Source: JAIBJN01 sp963748205 (GTDB lineage Bacteria; Actinomycetota; Thermoleophilia; Gaiellales; Gaiellaceae). From it: a stretch of 64,000 nt of DNA. Under the pieces are notes generated by a model. It was not told where the DNA came from, did not search any database, and worked only from the letters and a program-made list of their open reading frames with translations. The stretch spans positions 62,001 to 126,000 of the forward strand of contig CAVVIB010000011.1 of NCBI GenBank assembly GCA_963748205.1, in the 5' to 3' direction. A program made the position numbers and the translations under genes. Shown piece after piece: positions 46,077-55,758 of this stretch (within the stretch, counting starts at the first letter, position 1; each line of letters starts with the position of its first letter).

Positions 46077-46262
46077 ATGCCCATGGAGCGCAACCAGCAG
46101 AAGCGACCCAGGACCTCGCCGGTGCGGAATGGGAACGGAAACGGGTCGAAGCGCGAGGAGAAACCAAAGCCTCGCAAGCGGCCAGGTTGGATGCGCGACG
46201 AGGAGCTCGACCGCTCCATCAACGCCGCCGTGCAAGACGGCGACTATTCGCGCGAGCGCTGA
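46077..46262 (+). CDS. Short basic protein of unknown function
   Basis: 61 residues: a basic, Asn/Gly/Lys-rich, probably disordered first half (QQKRPRTSPVRNGNGNGSKR) and a more ordered end (PGWMRDEELDRSINAAVQDG). ATG 46077 or ATG 46083 could start it. The composition is unlike a random high-GC frame, and the C-terminal acidic helix looks constrained. I recognise no family. Its last 19 bases overlap the convergent membrane-protein gene. Confidence 0.45.
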   Translation: MPMERNQQKRPRTSPVRNGNGNGSKREEKPKPRKRPGWMRDEELDRSINAAVQDGDYSRER

Positions 46263-46666
46263 CCCGAGCCCGCGAGCGCGCCGAGCACGACTCCGAAGAG
46301 CGCGTGTACGGCAACCTCGTATCCGAAGACGCGCGCGTTCGTGAGGAGCGGCGGCCACGTGCCGTTCCGCCGGTCGGGATGCACGCGGTCGACGACCGCC
46401 ATCGCGGGCCACAGCAGCAGGTTCTCGGCCTGAGCGGCGGCGAGGCCCTGACGCCATCCCCGTCCGCCTGCGCGCGCGAAGGCGGCGCCGAAGAGCGCGC
46501 CGTTCACCAGGTGCGCGCCGAACCCGGCCGCGCGCCAGCGTGAGCCCTGGGTAAGCAGGCCGCCGAGCATGCGCACGTCCGAGTAGCCCGCCGGCGGGCG
46601 GAAAATCTTCGCGGCCAGGGGCTCGGCTGCGGCCCATGCGGCCGCTGCCGCCAACCCTGCAGACAT
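46244..46666 (-). CDS. Small integral membrane protein of unknown function
   Basis: 140 residues from ATG 46666. Hydrophobic stretches: residues 2-17 (SAGLAAAAAWAAAEPL), 45-66 (AAGFGAHLVNGALFGAAFAR), 76-92 (AAAQAENLLLWPAMAVV) and the C-terminus (YEVAVHALFGVVLGALAGSG). Conserved-looking polar residues lie within the helices (His, Asn, Glu-Asn). I recognise no family with confidence. It is divergent from the MFS exporter with 31 bases between starts. Confidence 0.65.
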   Translation of the reverse strand: MSAGLAAAAAWAAAEPLAAKIFRPPAGYSDVRMLGGLLTQGSRWRAAGFGAHLVNGALFGAAFARAGGRGWRQGLAAAQAENLLLWPAMAVVDRVHPDRRNGTWPPLLTNARVFGYEVAVHALFGVVLGALAGSGQRSRE

Positions 46667-46697
46667 CCCCCTCACTCTGTCAGCGTATCCTCCGGCC

Positions 46698-48177
46698 GTG
46701 GAGACGCTCGGCCTCGAGACACGGCGGCGGCTGACCCTCGCCGCAACGATCCTCGGCTCGTCGCTTGCCTTCATCGACGCGACGGTGGTGATCGTCGCGC
46801 TCCCGACGATCGAGGAGGATCTCGGTCTCGGCCTGACGGGCCAGCAGTGGATCTTCCTCTCCTATTCGCTCGCGCTCGCCTCCCTCTACCTCGTGGGCGG
46901 CGCGGTCGGCGACCGCTACGGCAGGCGGCCGGTCTTCATCGCCGGGCGCCGCTGGCTTCGCGCTGGCCTCCCTGCTCGCCGGGGCGGCGCCGAACGAGGC
47001 CGTCCTCATCCTGGCGCGAACGCTTCAGGGCGTCGCGGGCGCGTTCCTGACCACCAACTCACTCGCGCTGCTCCGCGGCGTGTACGGCTCCGAGTCCGGG
47101 CGCGCGATCGGGCTCTGGACGTCGTTCACGAGCGTGGCCACGATCGCCGGGCCGCCGGCGGGGGGCGCGCTCGTGGAGTGGGTCTCGTGGCGCTGGATCT
47201 TCCTCCTCAACCTGCCGTTCGCCGCGGCCACGGTCGCGCTCGCCCTTGTTGGGCGCTGCAATGAGGCGCCGCCCGAGCGCAAGGGCAGGCTCGACCTCCC
47301 GGGAGCCGCCCTCGCCGCCGTGGGCTTCGGGCTCCTCACGTACGGGCTCGTCGAAGGCGCCGACCGTGGGTTCGGGGGAGTCTGGTGGGCCTTCGTGGGC
47401 TCGGGGGCCGCGCTCGCGGCGTTCGTCATCGTCGAGCAACGCGTCGCGCAGCCGATGCTCCCGTTCGAGCTCTTCCGCGTCCGCAACTTCGCGGTCGCGA
47501 ACGCGCAGACGTTCCTCGTCTACGCCGGGCTCTACGGGTTCTTCGTGTTCTTCACGATCTATCTGCAGTTCCTCGGCTTCACGCCGTTCGTGGCCGGGCT
47601 CCTGAACATCCCCTCGAGCATCGTCATGATTCTGCTCGCAGCGCGGTTCGGCGCCCTGGCGGACAAGCACGGGCCTCGTCTCTATCTGACGGTGGGGCCT
47701 GTGCTGATGGGGACCGGGACGCTCGTCTTCACGTTCGTCGACGACAAGTCGGAGTTCTGGACGGCGGGCATCGCCGCCCTGGCCTTGTTTTCCCTCGGCC
47801 TCGCGATGATGGTCGCGCCGATCACGGCGACCGCGTTGAAGTCCGCGCCCGAGCGCTACGCCGGCATCGCCTCGGGCGTCAACTCGACGGTCTCCCGCCT
47901 CGGCAGCCTCGTCGCCATCGCCGTGATCGGCCTCGTGATCACGCTGGTCTTCGAGGCGAACACGGACGATGCCGACGCAGTCCCGCTCGGGCGAGACCCC
48001 GAGACGCAGGAGGTGCGCGATGCCTCGGTCGACGCGTTCAGAGCGGGCATGGCGCTAGCGGCTGCGCTCACCTTCGCCGGCGCCGCAGTGGGCGGGATCG
48101 GGATCTCGAACCGCGAGGCCCGCGGCGAGGAGGAGCCCGGCGTCAGCGAACAGGCGCCGGCGCCAGCCGGAAGTTGA
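46698..48177 (+). CDS. MFS transporter, DHA2 (EmrB/QacA) drug:H+ antiporter type, one frameshift
   Basis: About 492 residues from GTG 46698 with 14 helices. Family motifs: GSSLAFIDATVVIVALPTIE (motif D1), VGGAVGDRYGRRPVFIAG (motif A) and VATIAGPPAGGALVEWVSWR (motif C, the antiporter motif), followed by WIFLLNLPFAAATVALALVG. A single inserted C near 46949 breaks the frame; removing it gives AAGFALASLLAGAAPNEAVL. It is a probable multidrug exporter. Its end overlaps the convergent ATP-grasp gene by 35 bases. Confidence 0.88.
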
Positions 48178-49317
48178 GCGCCCGCGCGCGCTCGCGGCAG
48201 CGCGCCACGGCTTCGTCGCGCGTCTCGCCGACCCCGTAGAGAATCGCCAGCCGGTAGCTGTGGGAGTCGTTGACGCCCTGCTCCGAGAGGTAGAGCCCCG
48301 GCCGAACGAGCAGCTCCACGGCGGGGTCGGGATCGGGGACGGCGGCGACGAGCGCGTCTTCGAAGACCCGCAGGACATAGCTCACGGCCACGCCGTCCGG
48401 CTCACAGGGGCCCCACGCCGGATCCTCGCCGAGCGCCAGCCGGAAGAGCGCGTCGTAGGTCGAGCGTCCATGCACGGCCTGGACGAGCGGCGCGAACTGC
48501 GAGGCGATCCGGCCGTTGACCTCGATGATCTGTGCCGGACCGCCCTCGGGGACGAAGAACTCGACGTTGAAGAAACCACCCTCGAACCCGAACGCCGGCA
48601 GCACGCGCGAGGAGATATCCGACAGCTCCTCGAGACGCTCGCGCGGCAGAGCGCTCGGGTACTCGAAGCTCTCGAAGCTGAAGGTCCCCGGGTACTTGAT
48701 CGAGTCGGTGACGCCGATCGTCGTCACGCGGCCTCCGTGGACATAACCCTCGAGCGTGACCTCGGCGCCCGAGAGGAGCTCCTCGGCCATGAAGCCGTGC
48801 GCCGCCGCCGGATCTGCGCCGGCCAGGGCGGCGATCTCTGCATAGCGCGTCGTGTAGCGGTCGATCTCGTGCAGGTCCTGCAGGTCGTCGGGGTCCTCGA
48901 TCCGGAACACGTTCTGAGACAGGCGTCCGACGACCGGCTTGACGAAGAACGGGACGTCGAACGGCGGCGCGGCCGTTGATGACGGCGAACCGTGGCGTCG
49001 CCTCCGGGGCGACCCGCTGCTGGATCTCGCGGGCGGTCGGCTTGTGCTGGCAGGCGACGAGCGCCTGCGGGCTCGGCCCGGGCAGCCCGCGCCGCTCGGC
49101 CAGGAGCGCGGCGAGGAGCGCCGACTGGTCCTTCGTGCCGAGGACCGCGTCGGCCGGAATGGCTCTCGCACTCGTCCAGGAAGGCCACCGGATCGAAGTC
49201 CTGCAGCTGGTCGAGATCCGAGCCGGCGAAATGGACTCGATAACGCTCTTCGAGGCCCGCTGCTCGAATCGCCTTCAGGTCCCGCTCCTGCGGGCAGAGG
49301 ACGAGGATGTCTCTCAT
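48143..49317 (-). CDS. ATP-grasp carboxylate-amine/thiol ligase-like protein, two frameshifts
   Basis: About 390 residues from ATG 49317. The N-terminal pre-grasp domain is MRDILVLCPQERDLKAIRAA. One extra C near 49162 and one extra base near 48968 shift the frame; corrected, it reads LGTKDQSALLAALLAERRGL and VPFFVKPVVGRLSQNVFRIE (ATP Lys). The C-terminal metal motif is FFNVEFFVPEGGPAQIIEVN, followed by GRIASQFAPLVQAVHGRSTY. This is the DdlA/BC-like ATP-grasp class that joins a carboxylate to an amine or thiol through an acyl phosphate. It is divergent from the MetE-like operon, sharing a 48-bp control region. Confidence 0.8.
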
Positions 49318-49340
49318 AAGCGAAACCTGCACCGAAAATG

Positions 49341-49350
49341 CTACCGGTAG
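49341..49350. promoter_or_regulatory. Palindrome CTACCGGTAG in the 48-bp divergent promoter region
   Basis: A perfect 10-bp palindrome lies between the ATP-grasp start (49317) and the MetE-like start (49366). Its central position suits an operator acting on both promoters. Confidence 0.35.
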
Positions 49351-49365
49351 GCATACGCTACCCGC

Positions 49366-50469
49366 GTGCTCGCTGCCCGAACCGACGTCGTCGGCAGCCT
49401 CCTCCGCCCGCCCGAGCTGCTGGAGGCGCGCGAGCGCTTCGAGGCCGGCGAGCTGACGCGCGCCGAGTTCAAGCGCGCCGAGGACAGGGCCGTGGACGAG
49501 GTGCTCAGGCTCCAGGAGGACGCAGGGCTCGAGGTCGTCACGGACGGCGAGATGCGCAGGCTCTCCTTCCAGAGCCAGCTGCCGGCCGCCGTGGACGGGT
49601 TCGGCGAGTGGGACATCGACGCGTTCCTCTGGGGCGAGTGGCACTCGGACGAGCTCGGAGACATGACCGTGGAGCGCCCGCCCATCGCAGTCGTCGGGCC
49701 GCTCAGACGGCGCCGCTCGCTCTCGGGCGAGGAGCTCGCCTACGCCCGCAGCCGCACGGACCGCGTCCTGAAAGTGACGCTGCCGAGCCCGAGCCTCTTC
49801 GCCAACTTCTACGACCCCGAGCGCTCGCGCGACGCCTACCCCACGCTGGAGGAGTTCCTGGGCGCCGTGGCGGAGATCATGCGCGAGGAGGTCGAGGAGC
49901 TGGTCGACCTCGGCGCGACCTACATCCAGCTCGACGCCCCGCACTACCCGCTCCTCCTCGACCCCGGCTACCGCGACTTCTACGAGAGCCGGGGCTGGCC
50001 GGCCGACCGCTGGCTCGAGCTCGGCCTCGAGCTCGACAACCTCGTGATGGGCGACCATCCCGGCGTGACGTTCGGCTTCCACCTCTGCCGCGGGAACCAG
50101 GCGAGCCGGTGGCTCGTGGAGGGCGGCTACGACTGGCTCGCCGGCCGACTCTTCGGCCGCGTGAAGGCGCAGCGGCTCCTGCTCGAGTACGACGACGCGC
50201 GCTCGGGCGGGTTCGAGCCGCTCGCCGAGGCGCCCGACGACGTCGTCTGCGTGCTCGGCCTCGTGACGACGAAGACGCCGCGCCGCGAGACCGTCGACGA
50301 GCTCGCCGGCCGCATCCGCGAGGCTTCCCGCTACGTGCCGCTCGAGCGCCTCGCCCTCTCGCCGCAGTGCGGCTTCGCCACCTCGATCCTCGGCAACGCG
50401 CTCACGATCGAGGACGAGCGGGCGAAGCTCGCCACCATCGTCGAGACCGCCGCGGAGGTCTGGGGCTGA
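49366..50469 (+). CDS. B12-independent methionine synthase (MetE C-terminal)-like protein
   Basis: 367 residues from GTG 49366. ARTDVVGSLLRPPELLEARE is the usual start of the single-domain MetE-like family. Zinc ligands persist as His and Cys in VTFGFHLCRGNQASRW and Cys in LALSPQCGFATSILGN; ATYIQLDAPHYPLLLDPGYR marks the substrate cleft. There is no N-terminal folate-binding half. Its stop overlaps the ATG of the MIO-less HAL-like gene (TGATG), so the two are translationally coupled. It may transfer a methyl or larger alkyl group to a thiol within the same pathway. First gene of the eight-gene operon. Confidence 0.86.
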   Translation: MLAARTDVVGSLLRPPELLEARERFEAGELTRAEFKRAEDRAVDEVLRLQEDAGLEVVTDGEMRRLSFQSQLPAAVDGFGEWDIDAFLWGEWHSDELGDMTVERPPIAVVGPLRRRRSLSGEELAYARSRTDRVLKVTLPSPSLFANFYDPERSRDAYPTLEEFLGAVAEIMREEVEELVDLGATYIQLDAPHYPLLLDPGYRDFYESRGWPADRWLELGLELDNLVMGDHPGVTFGFHLCRGNQASRWLVEGGYDWLAGRLFGRVKAQRLLLEYDDARSGGFEPLAEAPDDVVCVLGLVTTKTPRRETVDELAGRIREASRYVPLERLALSPQCGFATSILGNALTIEDERAKLATIVETAAEVWG

Positions 50470-51901
50470 TGACCGTCGTTCTCGACGGCGCCGGCCTCAC
50501 GCTGGCGGACGTCGTCCGCGTCGCGCGCGACGGGGCGTCCGTCGAGCTCGCGCCGCACGCGGTCGAGCGGATGCGCGAGGCCCGCGCGCTCGTCGAGCGC
50601 TCGCTCGAGCGGGGCGACGAGGTCTACGGGATGACCACGGGCGTCGGGGCGCGCAAGAAGGTCCGCGTGCCTCCGGCCGAGATCGCGGCCTTCAACCGCG
50701 CGCTGATCGCCAACCACCGCGTGGGCGTCGGGCCCGGATGCGCCCGAGGAGATCGTGCAGGGCGACGATGCTGCGCCTCGCGAACGCGCTCGCCAAGGGC
50801 ACGACCGGCGTGCGGCCCGAGATCGCGGAGCGCATCCTCGCGGCGCTGAACGCGCGCGAGCACCCGCGCGTGCGCATGCTCGGCTCGCTGGGCCAGGCCG
50901 ACCTCCCCGCCATGGCCGATCTCGCTCATGGGCTCTTCGGGGACGCCGAGCTCCAGGCGAAGGAGGGCCTCGCGCTCATGAACTCGAACGGGTTCGCGAC
51001 CGGGATCGCGGCGCTCGCGGTCGCCGACCTCGAGCGCCTGCTCGGGGCCCTCGACGTCGCCGGGGCGCTCGACCTCGAGGCCTTCGCCGCCAACCTGACC
51101 CTCCTGCACCCCGCGATCGGCGACGTGCGGCCCTACCCGGGGATCGTCGAGTCGCTCGCCGCCCTGCGCGGCCTCCTCGAGGGCAGCTCGCTGTGGGAGC
51201 CCGGCGCCGCCCGCAACCTCCAGGACCCGCTCTCCTTCCGCTGCCTGCCGCAGGTGCACGGCGCCCTGCGCGACGCCCTCCGCTTCGGCCGCGGGCAGCT
51301 CGAGATCGAGCTCAACGCCTCGCAGGAGAACCCGCTCATCGTCCCCGACGAGGACCGCATCGTCTCGGTCGCCAACTTCGACATCCTCCCCCTCTCCGCC
51401 GCGCTCGACTTCCTGCGCATCGTGCTCGCCTCGGCGCTCACGTCGGCGTGCGAGCGCGCGGAGAAGCTCATGCAGGGCCACCTCACCGGCTTGCCGGACT
51501 TCCTCGCGCCCCGCGCGGGCCTGGCCGAGAACTCGCTCGGCGAGTTCGGCGTCACCGCGCAGGGCCTGACGGCCGAGGCGCGGCTGCTCGCGCAGCCGGT
51601 CTCCTTCGAGGCGGTCACGTCGACGCATGCCGAGGGCATCGAGGACCGGATGACGATGGCGCCCCTTTCCGCCCGCAGGCTGCGGGAGATGGTGCAGCTC
51701 GGCGAGGCGCTCGTCGCCGTCGCGCTCGTCATCGACTGCCAGGCAGTCGACCTGCGCCGGCCCGCCTCGCTCGGCGTCGGCACCGCACGCGCCCACGCGC
51801 TCGTGCGGGAGGTCGTCCCCTTCCTCGGCGAGGGCGACAACCTCGTCTCCGACCTCGAGCCGCTGCAGGAGCTGATCCGCTCGGGCGCGCTCTCCGCGTA
51901 G
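50469..51901 (+). CDS. Cytoplasmic HAL/PAL-family protein lacking the MIO motif, two insertions
   Basis: About 477 residues, no signal peptide. Two inserted bases (near 50734 and 50756) must be removed. LTLADVVRVARDGASVELAP and VYGMTTGVGARKK (Tyr53, the HAL catalytic Tyr position) open the fold; QAKEGLALMNSNGFATGIAA, IELNASQENPLIV and EGIEDRMTMAPLSARR keep family landmarks, including Asn and Glu. The MIO loop, normally GSVGASGDLAPLAH, reads GSLGQADLPAMADL: the Ser-containing tripeptide is replaced by Gln142-Ala143 and is one residue shorter. QDPYS is QDPLS (Leu254). MIO chemistry is therefore excluded if the sequence is right. It is coupled to the MetE-like gene. Confidence 0.87.
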
Positions 51902-52942
51902 GTGGCCTTCCGCCTGGGCATCGTCGGCTGCGGGAGCGTCTCGGAGCGCCACGCTCGCGGCGCTGCGGCCTCCGACGAGGTCGCGATCGTCGCCTGCGCC
52001 GACCGGCGGCCGGAAGTGGCGGAGGACTGGGCGGCGCGGCACGGCTGCGAGCGCGCCTACGGCGACTACGCGGACATGCTCGCCGGGCACGAGCTCGACG
52101 GCGTGCTTCTCGCCACCTGGCCGAACCTCCACCGCGAGCAGGTGCTCGGCTGCCTCGACGCGGGCGTCCGCGCGATCCTCTGCGAGAAGGCGCTCGCCCT
52201 GACCGGGGCCGAAGCGCTCGAGATCTGGACGGCTGCCCGCGAGGCCGAGGCGCTCGTCACGGAGGGCTACATGTACCGCCACCACCCCGCGGTGGCGACG
52301 CTCGACGAGCTGCTCGCGTCCGGCCGGCTCGGCGCGCTGGACAGCATCCACGCCGCCTTCAGCATCTTCGACCCCGAGGAGGCTTCCCCGGACGACGACG
52401 CGCGGGACTGGCGCCAGCGCGTCGAGCTCGGCGGCGGGGCGCCGTACGACATCGCCTGCTACTGCGTCGACGCCTGCAACCGCTTCGCCGGCGCCAGGCC
52501 GCTGCGCGCGCAGGCGGTGACGAGCACGAGCGAGCGGTATGGGACCGTCGCGCGGGTCTTCGGGCTGATCGAGTACGCAAACGGCGTCGTCGGAACCGTC
52601 GAGAGCTCGATGCGCGCGGACTTCAACCACGAGCTGCGCCTCAACGGCACGCTCGGCCACGCACGGCTTCCCGTCGCCTGGCGGATCGACTTCCCCACCG
52701 AGGTGGTCGCCGGCCGGAGCGTCGGCTGGGGCGTCGTCGAGGAGGAGCGCTTCCCGGCGCCCGCCGTGGACGCCTACCGGCTGGAGCTGGAGGCCTTCGC
52801 GGCCGCGGCGCGAGGCCTGGCCGAGCCGGCGCCGACGCTCGCCGAGTCGGTCGTCACCGCGTTCACGGTCGACGCGCTCCTCGCCAGCGGGCGTGACGGA
52901 GGCGCCGTCGACGTCGACGTGCCGGAGGCCGTGCTCGCGTGA
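51902..52942 (+). CDS. Gfo/Idh/MocA family NAD(P)-dependent dehydrogenase
   Basis: 346 residues from GTG 51902, directly after the previous stop. The dinucleotide site is RLGIVGCGSVSERHARGAAA. GVLLATWPNLHREQVLGCLD and AILCEKALALTGAEALEIWT follow; the usual Glu-Lys-Pro motif is Glu-Lys-Ala here, keeping the catalytic Lys. EGYMYRHHPAVATLDELLAS and GGAPYDIACYCVDACNRFAG complete the C-terminal domain with its Asp/Tyr/His catalytic region. Substrates of the family are sugars, inositols and sugar acids. Context suggests oxidation of a sugar-like part of the imported compound. Confidence 0.9.
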   Translation: MAFRLGIVGCGSVSERHARGAAASDEVAIVACADRRPEVAEDWAARHGCERAYGDYADMLAGHELDGVLLATWPNLHREQVLGCLDAGVRAILCEKALALTGAEALEIWTAAREAEALVTEGYMYRHHPAVATLDELLASGRLGALDSIHAAFSIFDPEEASPDDDARDWRQRVELGGGAPYDIACYCVDACNRFAGARPLRAQAVTSTSERYGTVARVFGLIEYANGVVGTVESSMRADFNHELRLNGTLGHARLPVAWRIDFPTEVVAGRSVGWGVVEEERFPAPAVDAYRLELEAFAAAARGLAEPAPTLAESVVTAFTVDALLASGRDGGAVDVDVPEAVLA

Positions 52943-53886
52943 TCCCGCTCCTCGTCGACTGCGACCCGGGCCAGGACGACGCGATCGCGCTCCTCCTCGC
53001 CCTCGCCAGCCCCGAGGTGGACGTGCTCGGCGTCACGACGGTCGCCGGCAACCAGACGATCGACGAAGGTGACGACGAACGCGCTCCGGGTGCTCGAGCT
53101 GGCCGGGCGAAGCGACGTCCCCGTCGCGGCGGGAGCGGATCAGCCGCTCGTCGGCGAGCTCGTCGTCGCCGCCGACGCGCACGGCGAGACCGGCCTCGAC
53201 GGGCCGGACCTGCCCGAGCCGACGGCGAGCCCCGTCGAGCAGCACGCCGTCGAGCTCCTCGCGGAGCGCCTGCTCGCTTCCGAGAGCCCCGTCACGCTCG
53301 TGCCGCTCGGGCCGCTCACGAACGTCGCCCTCCTCCTCGCCGAGCGCCCCGAGGCCGCGGAGCGCATCGAGCGGATCGTCCTCATGGGCGGAGCGATCGC
53401 CGAGGGGAACATGACCCCGTCGGCCGAGTTCAACATCTGGATCGACCCCGAGGCGGCCGCGCACGTGTTCGCGAGCGGGCTCGACGTGACGATGGTCGGC
53501 CTCGACGTCACGAACCGGGCCGTGCTGACCCCGGAGGACGCCGACCGGCTGCGACCCCAGGGCCCGGTCGGACGAGGCCGTCGCCGAGATGCTCGACTTC
53601 TACGGCGCGTTCTACCGCGAGGCCTACGACCACGGCGGCTGCCCCGTCCACGACGCGCTGGCGATGGCGCACGTGATCCGGCCCGGCCTCGTCGAGACGC
53701 GTGGAGCGGCACGTCGAGGTCGACGTCTCGAGCGGAATCTGCCGCGGCCGGACGGTCGTGGACATGCGCCGCCGAACGGTCCTGCCGGCGCCCAACGCGA
53801 GGGTCGCGGTCGACGTCGACGTGCCCGGCTTCGTCTCGCTTCTGCACGAGCGCCTGCCCCAACTTCCGGCCCGCGGCTCCGTCTGA
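52939..53886 (+). CDS. Inosine-uridine preferring (IUNH-type) nucleoside hydrolase, three insertions
   Basis: About 313 residues from GTG 52939, overlapping the previous stop as GTGA. The calcium/ribose signature is LLVDCDPGQDDAIALLLALA. VTLVPLGPLTNVALLLAERP, RIVLMGGAIAEGNMTPSAEF, NIWIDPEAAAHVF and GGCPVHDALAMAHVIRPGLV follow, with the catalytic His-Asp. Single inserted bases near 53066, 53570 and 53697 shift the frame and together return it to the original one. All key residues are present, so hydrolysis of an N-riboside or similar N-glycoside is likely. The purine or pyrimidine base is not predictable. Confidence 0.88.
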
Positions 53887-53905
53887 GCCGGTGAGGAGCG
53901 CCGAG

Positions 53906-53942
53906 GGACACGATTGATTGTGTCCGGGTGATGAGCTATTAA
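53906..53942 (+). promoter_or_regulatory. Internal promoter with overlapping operator before the binding-protein gene
   Basis: TTGATT (53914-53919), a 17-bp spacer and TATTAA (53937-53942) form a good promoter. An imperfect 20-bp palindrome with GGACAC (53906-53911) and GTGTCC (53920-53925) arms covers the -35 box, the classic position for a repressor. It would give extra expression of the transporter half of the operon. Confidence 0.5.
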
Positions 53943-53983
53943 CGACCGCTTACCCGCTGCAGAGCTTCGGGGAAGGAGCCGAG

Positions 53984-55687
53984 ATGGATGAAACACAGCG
54001 CCGGGTCGACGAGGTTCGTCGCGAGAGCACCGAGCTCGAGAACCACCTCATCGACGAGTACGTCTACCGCAAGATCAGCCGGAAGGAGCTGATGCGACGA
54101 GGGACGGCGGTCGGCATGTCGCTGCCGGTCCTCTCCTTCATCGCGGCGGCCTGCGGTGGGGACGACGACGACGGGGCAACCCAGACCGGCGGCGGCGAGA
54201 CGACGGCGGGCGCCGTTCAGCCCGGTGGAACCGTCCGCGTCGCCCTGATCCAGCCGACCACCGAGCCGAACCCGCTCCTCGTCCAGGACGAGGGCGGCGC
54301 GGGCATGCTCGGCTCGACCGGCGAGTACCTGTCCTTCTCCGACGAGAACCTCGAGCTCCAGCCCCGCCTCGCCGAGAGCTGGGAGCCGAACGACGACGGA
54401 TCGGTCTGGACGTTCACGATCCGCTCCGGCGTCACGTTCCACAACGGCGCCCCAATGACCTCGGAGGACGTGGTCGCCACCTTCGAGAAGCTCATCAACC
54501 CCGACGGGGGCTCCGCGAACGCACAGTCGGCGCTCGGCGGCGTGCTCTCGGCCGGGAACATGGAGGCGCCCGACGAGACGACGGTCGTCTTCAACCTCGA
54601 CGCCCCGAACGGCAACTTCCCGACGCTCGTCAGCTCCGCGAACTACAACGCGATCATCATCCCGGCCGACCTCGACCCGGCCGACTGGGGCCAGACGTTC
54701 GAGGGGACCGGGCCCTTCAAGCTCCAGAGCTTCACGCCGCAGCAGGGCGCGATCTTCGTCCGCAACGACGCGTACTGGGGCGAGAAGGCGAACCCCGACA
54801 CGTCGACGTCAAGTTCTACGCCGAGGAAGCGCCCATGATCGTCGCCCTCCAGGGCGACGAGGTCGACTTCGTCGAGCACTTCTCGGTCGCGGGCGGCAAG
54901 GCGCTCCTCGACAACCCCGACGTCCAGGTGATCGCCATCCAGACGGCGACGCACCGCCAGCTCCACATGCGCACGGACAAGGAGCCGTTCACGGACGCCC
55001 GCGTCCGCCAGGCGATCGCGCTGGCGATCGACCGCAACGCGCTCGTCGACGGGCTCTGGGAAGGGCTGGCCGACATCGGCAACGACAGCCCGTTCGCGCC
55101 CGTCTACCCCTCGACGGACACGTCCGTCCCGCAGCGGGAGCAGGACATCGAGCAGGCGAAGCAGCTGCTCGCCGACGCCGGCGCGGAAGGGCTTCACGGT
55201 GCAGCTGGACACGTGGGACGGGTTCGAGATCCCGGACCTCGCCCAGCTCGTGAAGAGCGCCGCGGAGGAGATCGGCGTCACGATCAACCTGAACATCACC
55301 GACGCCGGCACGTACTACGGCGACGGCGTCTACGGGAAGTCGCCCTGGCTCGACTCCGTCATGGGCATCACCGACTACGGCCACCGGCCGGTGCCGAACG
55401 TCTACCTGACGGCGGCGCTCGCGGGCGATCCGAAGCTCGGCGTCTGGAACTCCGCGCACTTCAAGAACGACGACTACGACGAGCTCGTCCGGCAGTACGT
55501 CGCCGCGCTCGACGTCGATTCCCAGCGCACGATCGCCAAGCAGATCCAGGAGCTCCTGCTCGAGGAGACCCCGATCATCTTCCCGTACTTCTACAACTTC
55601 CTCAGCGCCGCGAAGCCGAACCTCCAGGGTGCGGTCTCGGCGGCGACTGGCCAGTTCGACCTCTCCAAGGCCGGTTTCACGGCCTGA
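53984..55687 (+). CDS. Dipeptide/oligopeptide-type ABC transporter substrate-binding lipoprotein, two indels
   Basis: About 568 residues from ATG 53984 (AAGGAG upstream). An unusual cytoplasmic N-terminal region of about 35 residues precedes a Tat-like lipoprotein signal: ISRKELMRRGTAVGMSLPVL ending in a lipobox Ala-Ala-Ala-Cys, then GGDDDD. The SBP_bac_5 fold is clear: LAESWEPNDDGSVWTFTIRS, GVTFHNGAPMTSEDVVATFE, GTGPFKLQSFTPQQGAIFVR, DNYW-like NDAYWGEKANPD and DARVRQAIALAIDRNALVDG. A missing C near 54799 and an extra G near 55190 are the indels. It captures the substrate outside the membrane. Confidence 0.9.
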
Positions 55688-55758
55688 GCCGACGTTCGAT
55701 ATGTCAGGCGGCCGGGGCCTCCGGGCTTCGGCCGTCCGGTAGTGTGTAAGGGGCGGCA

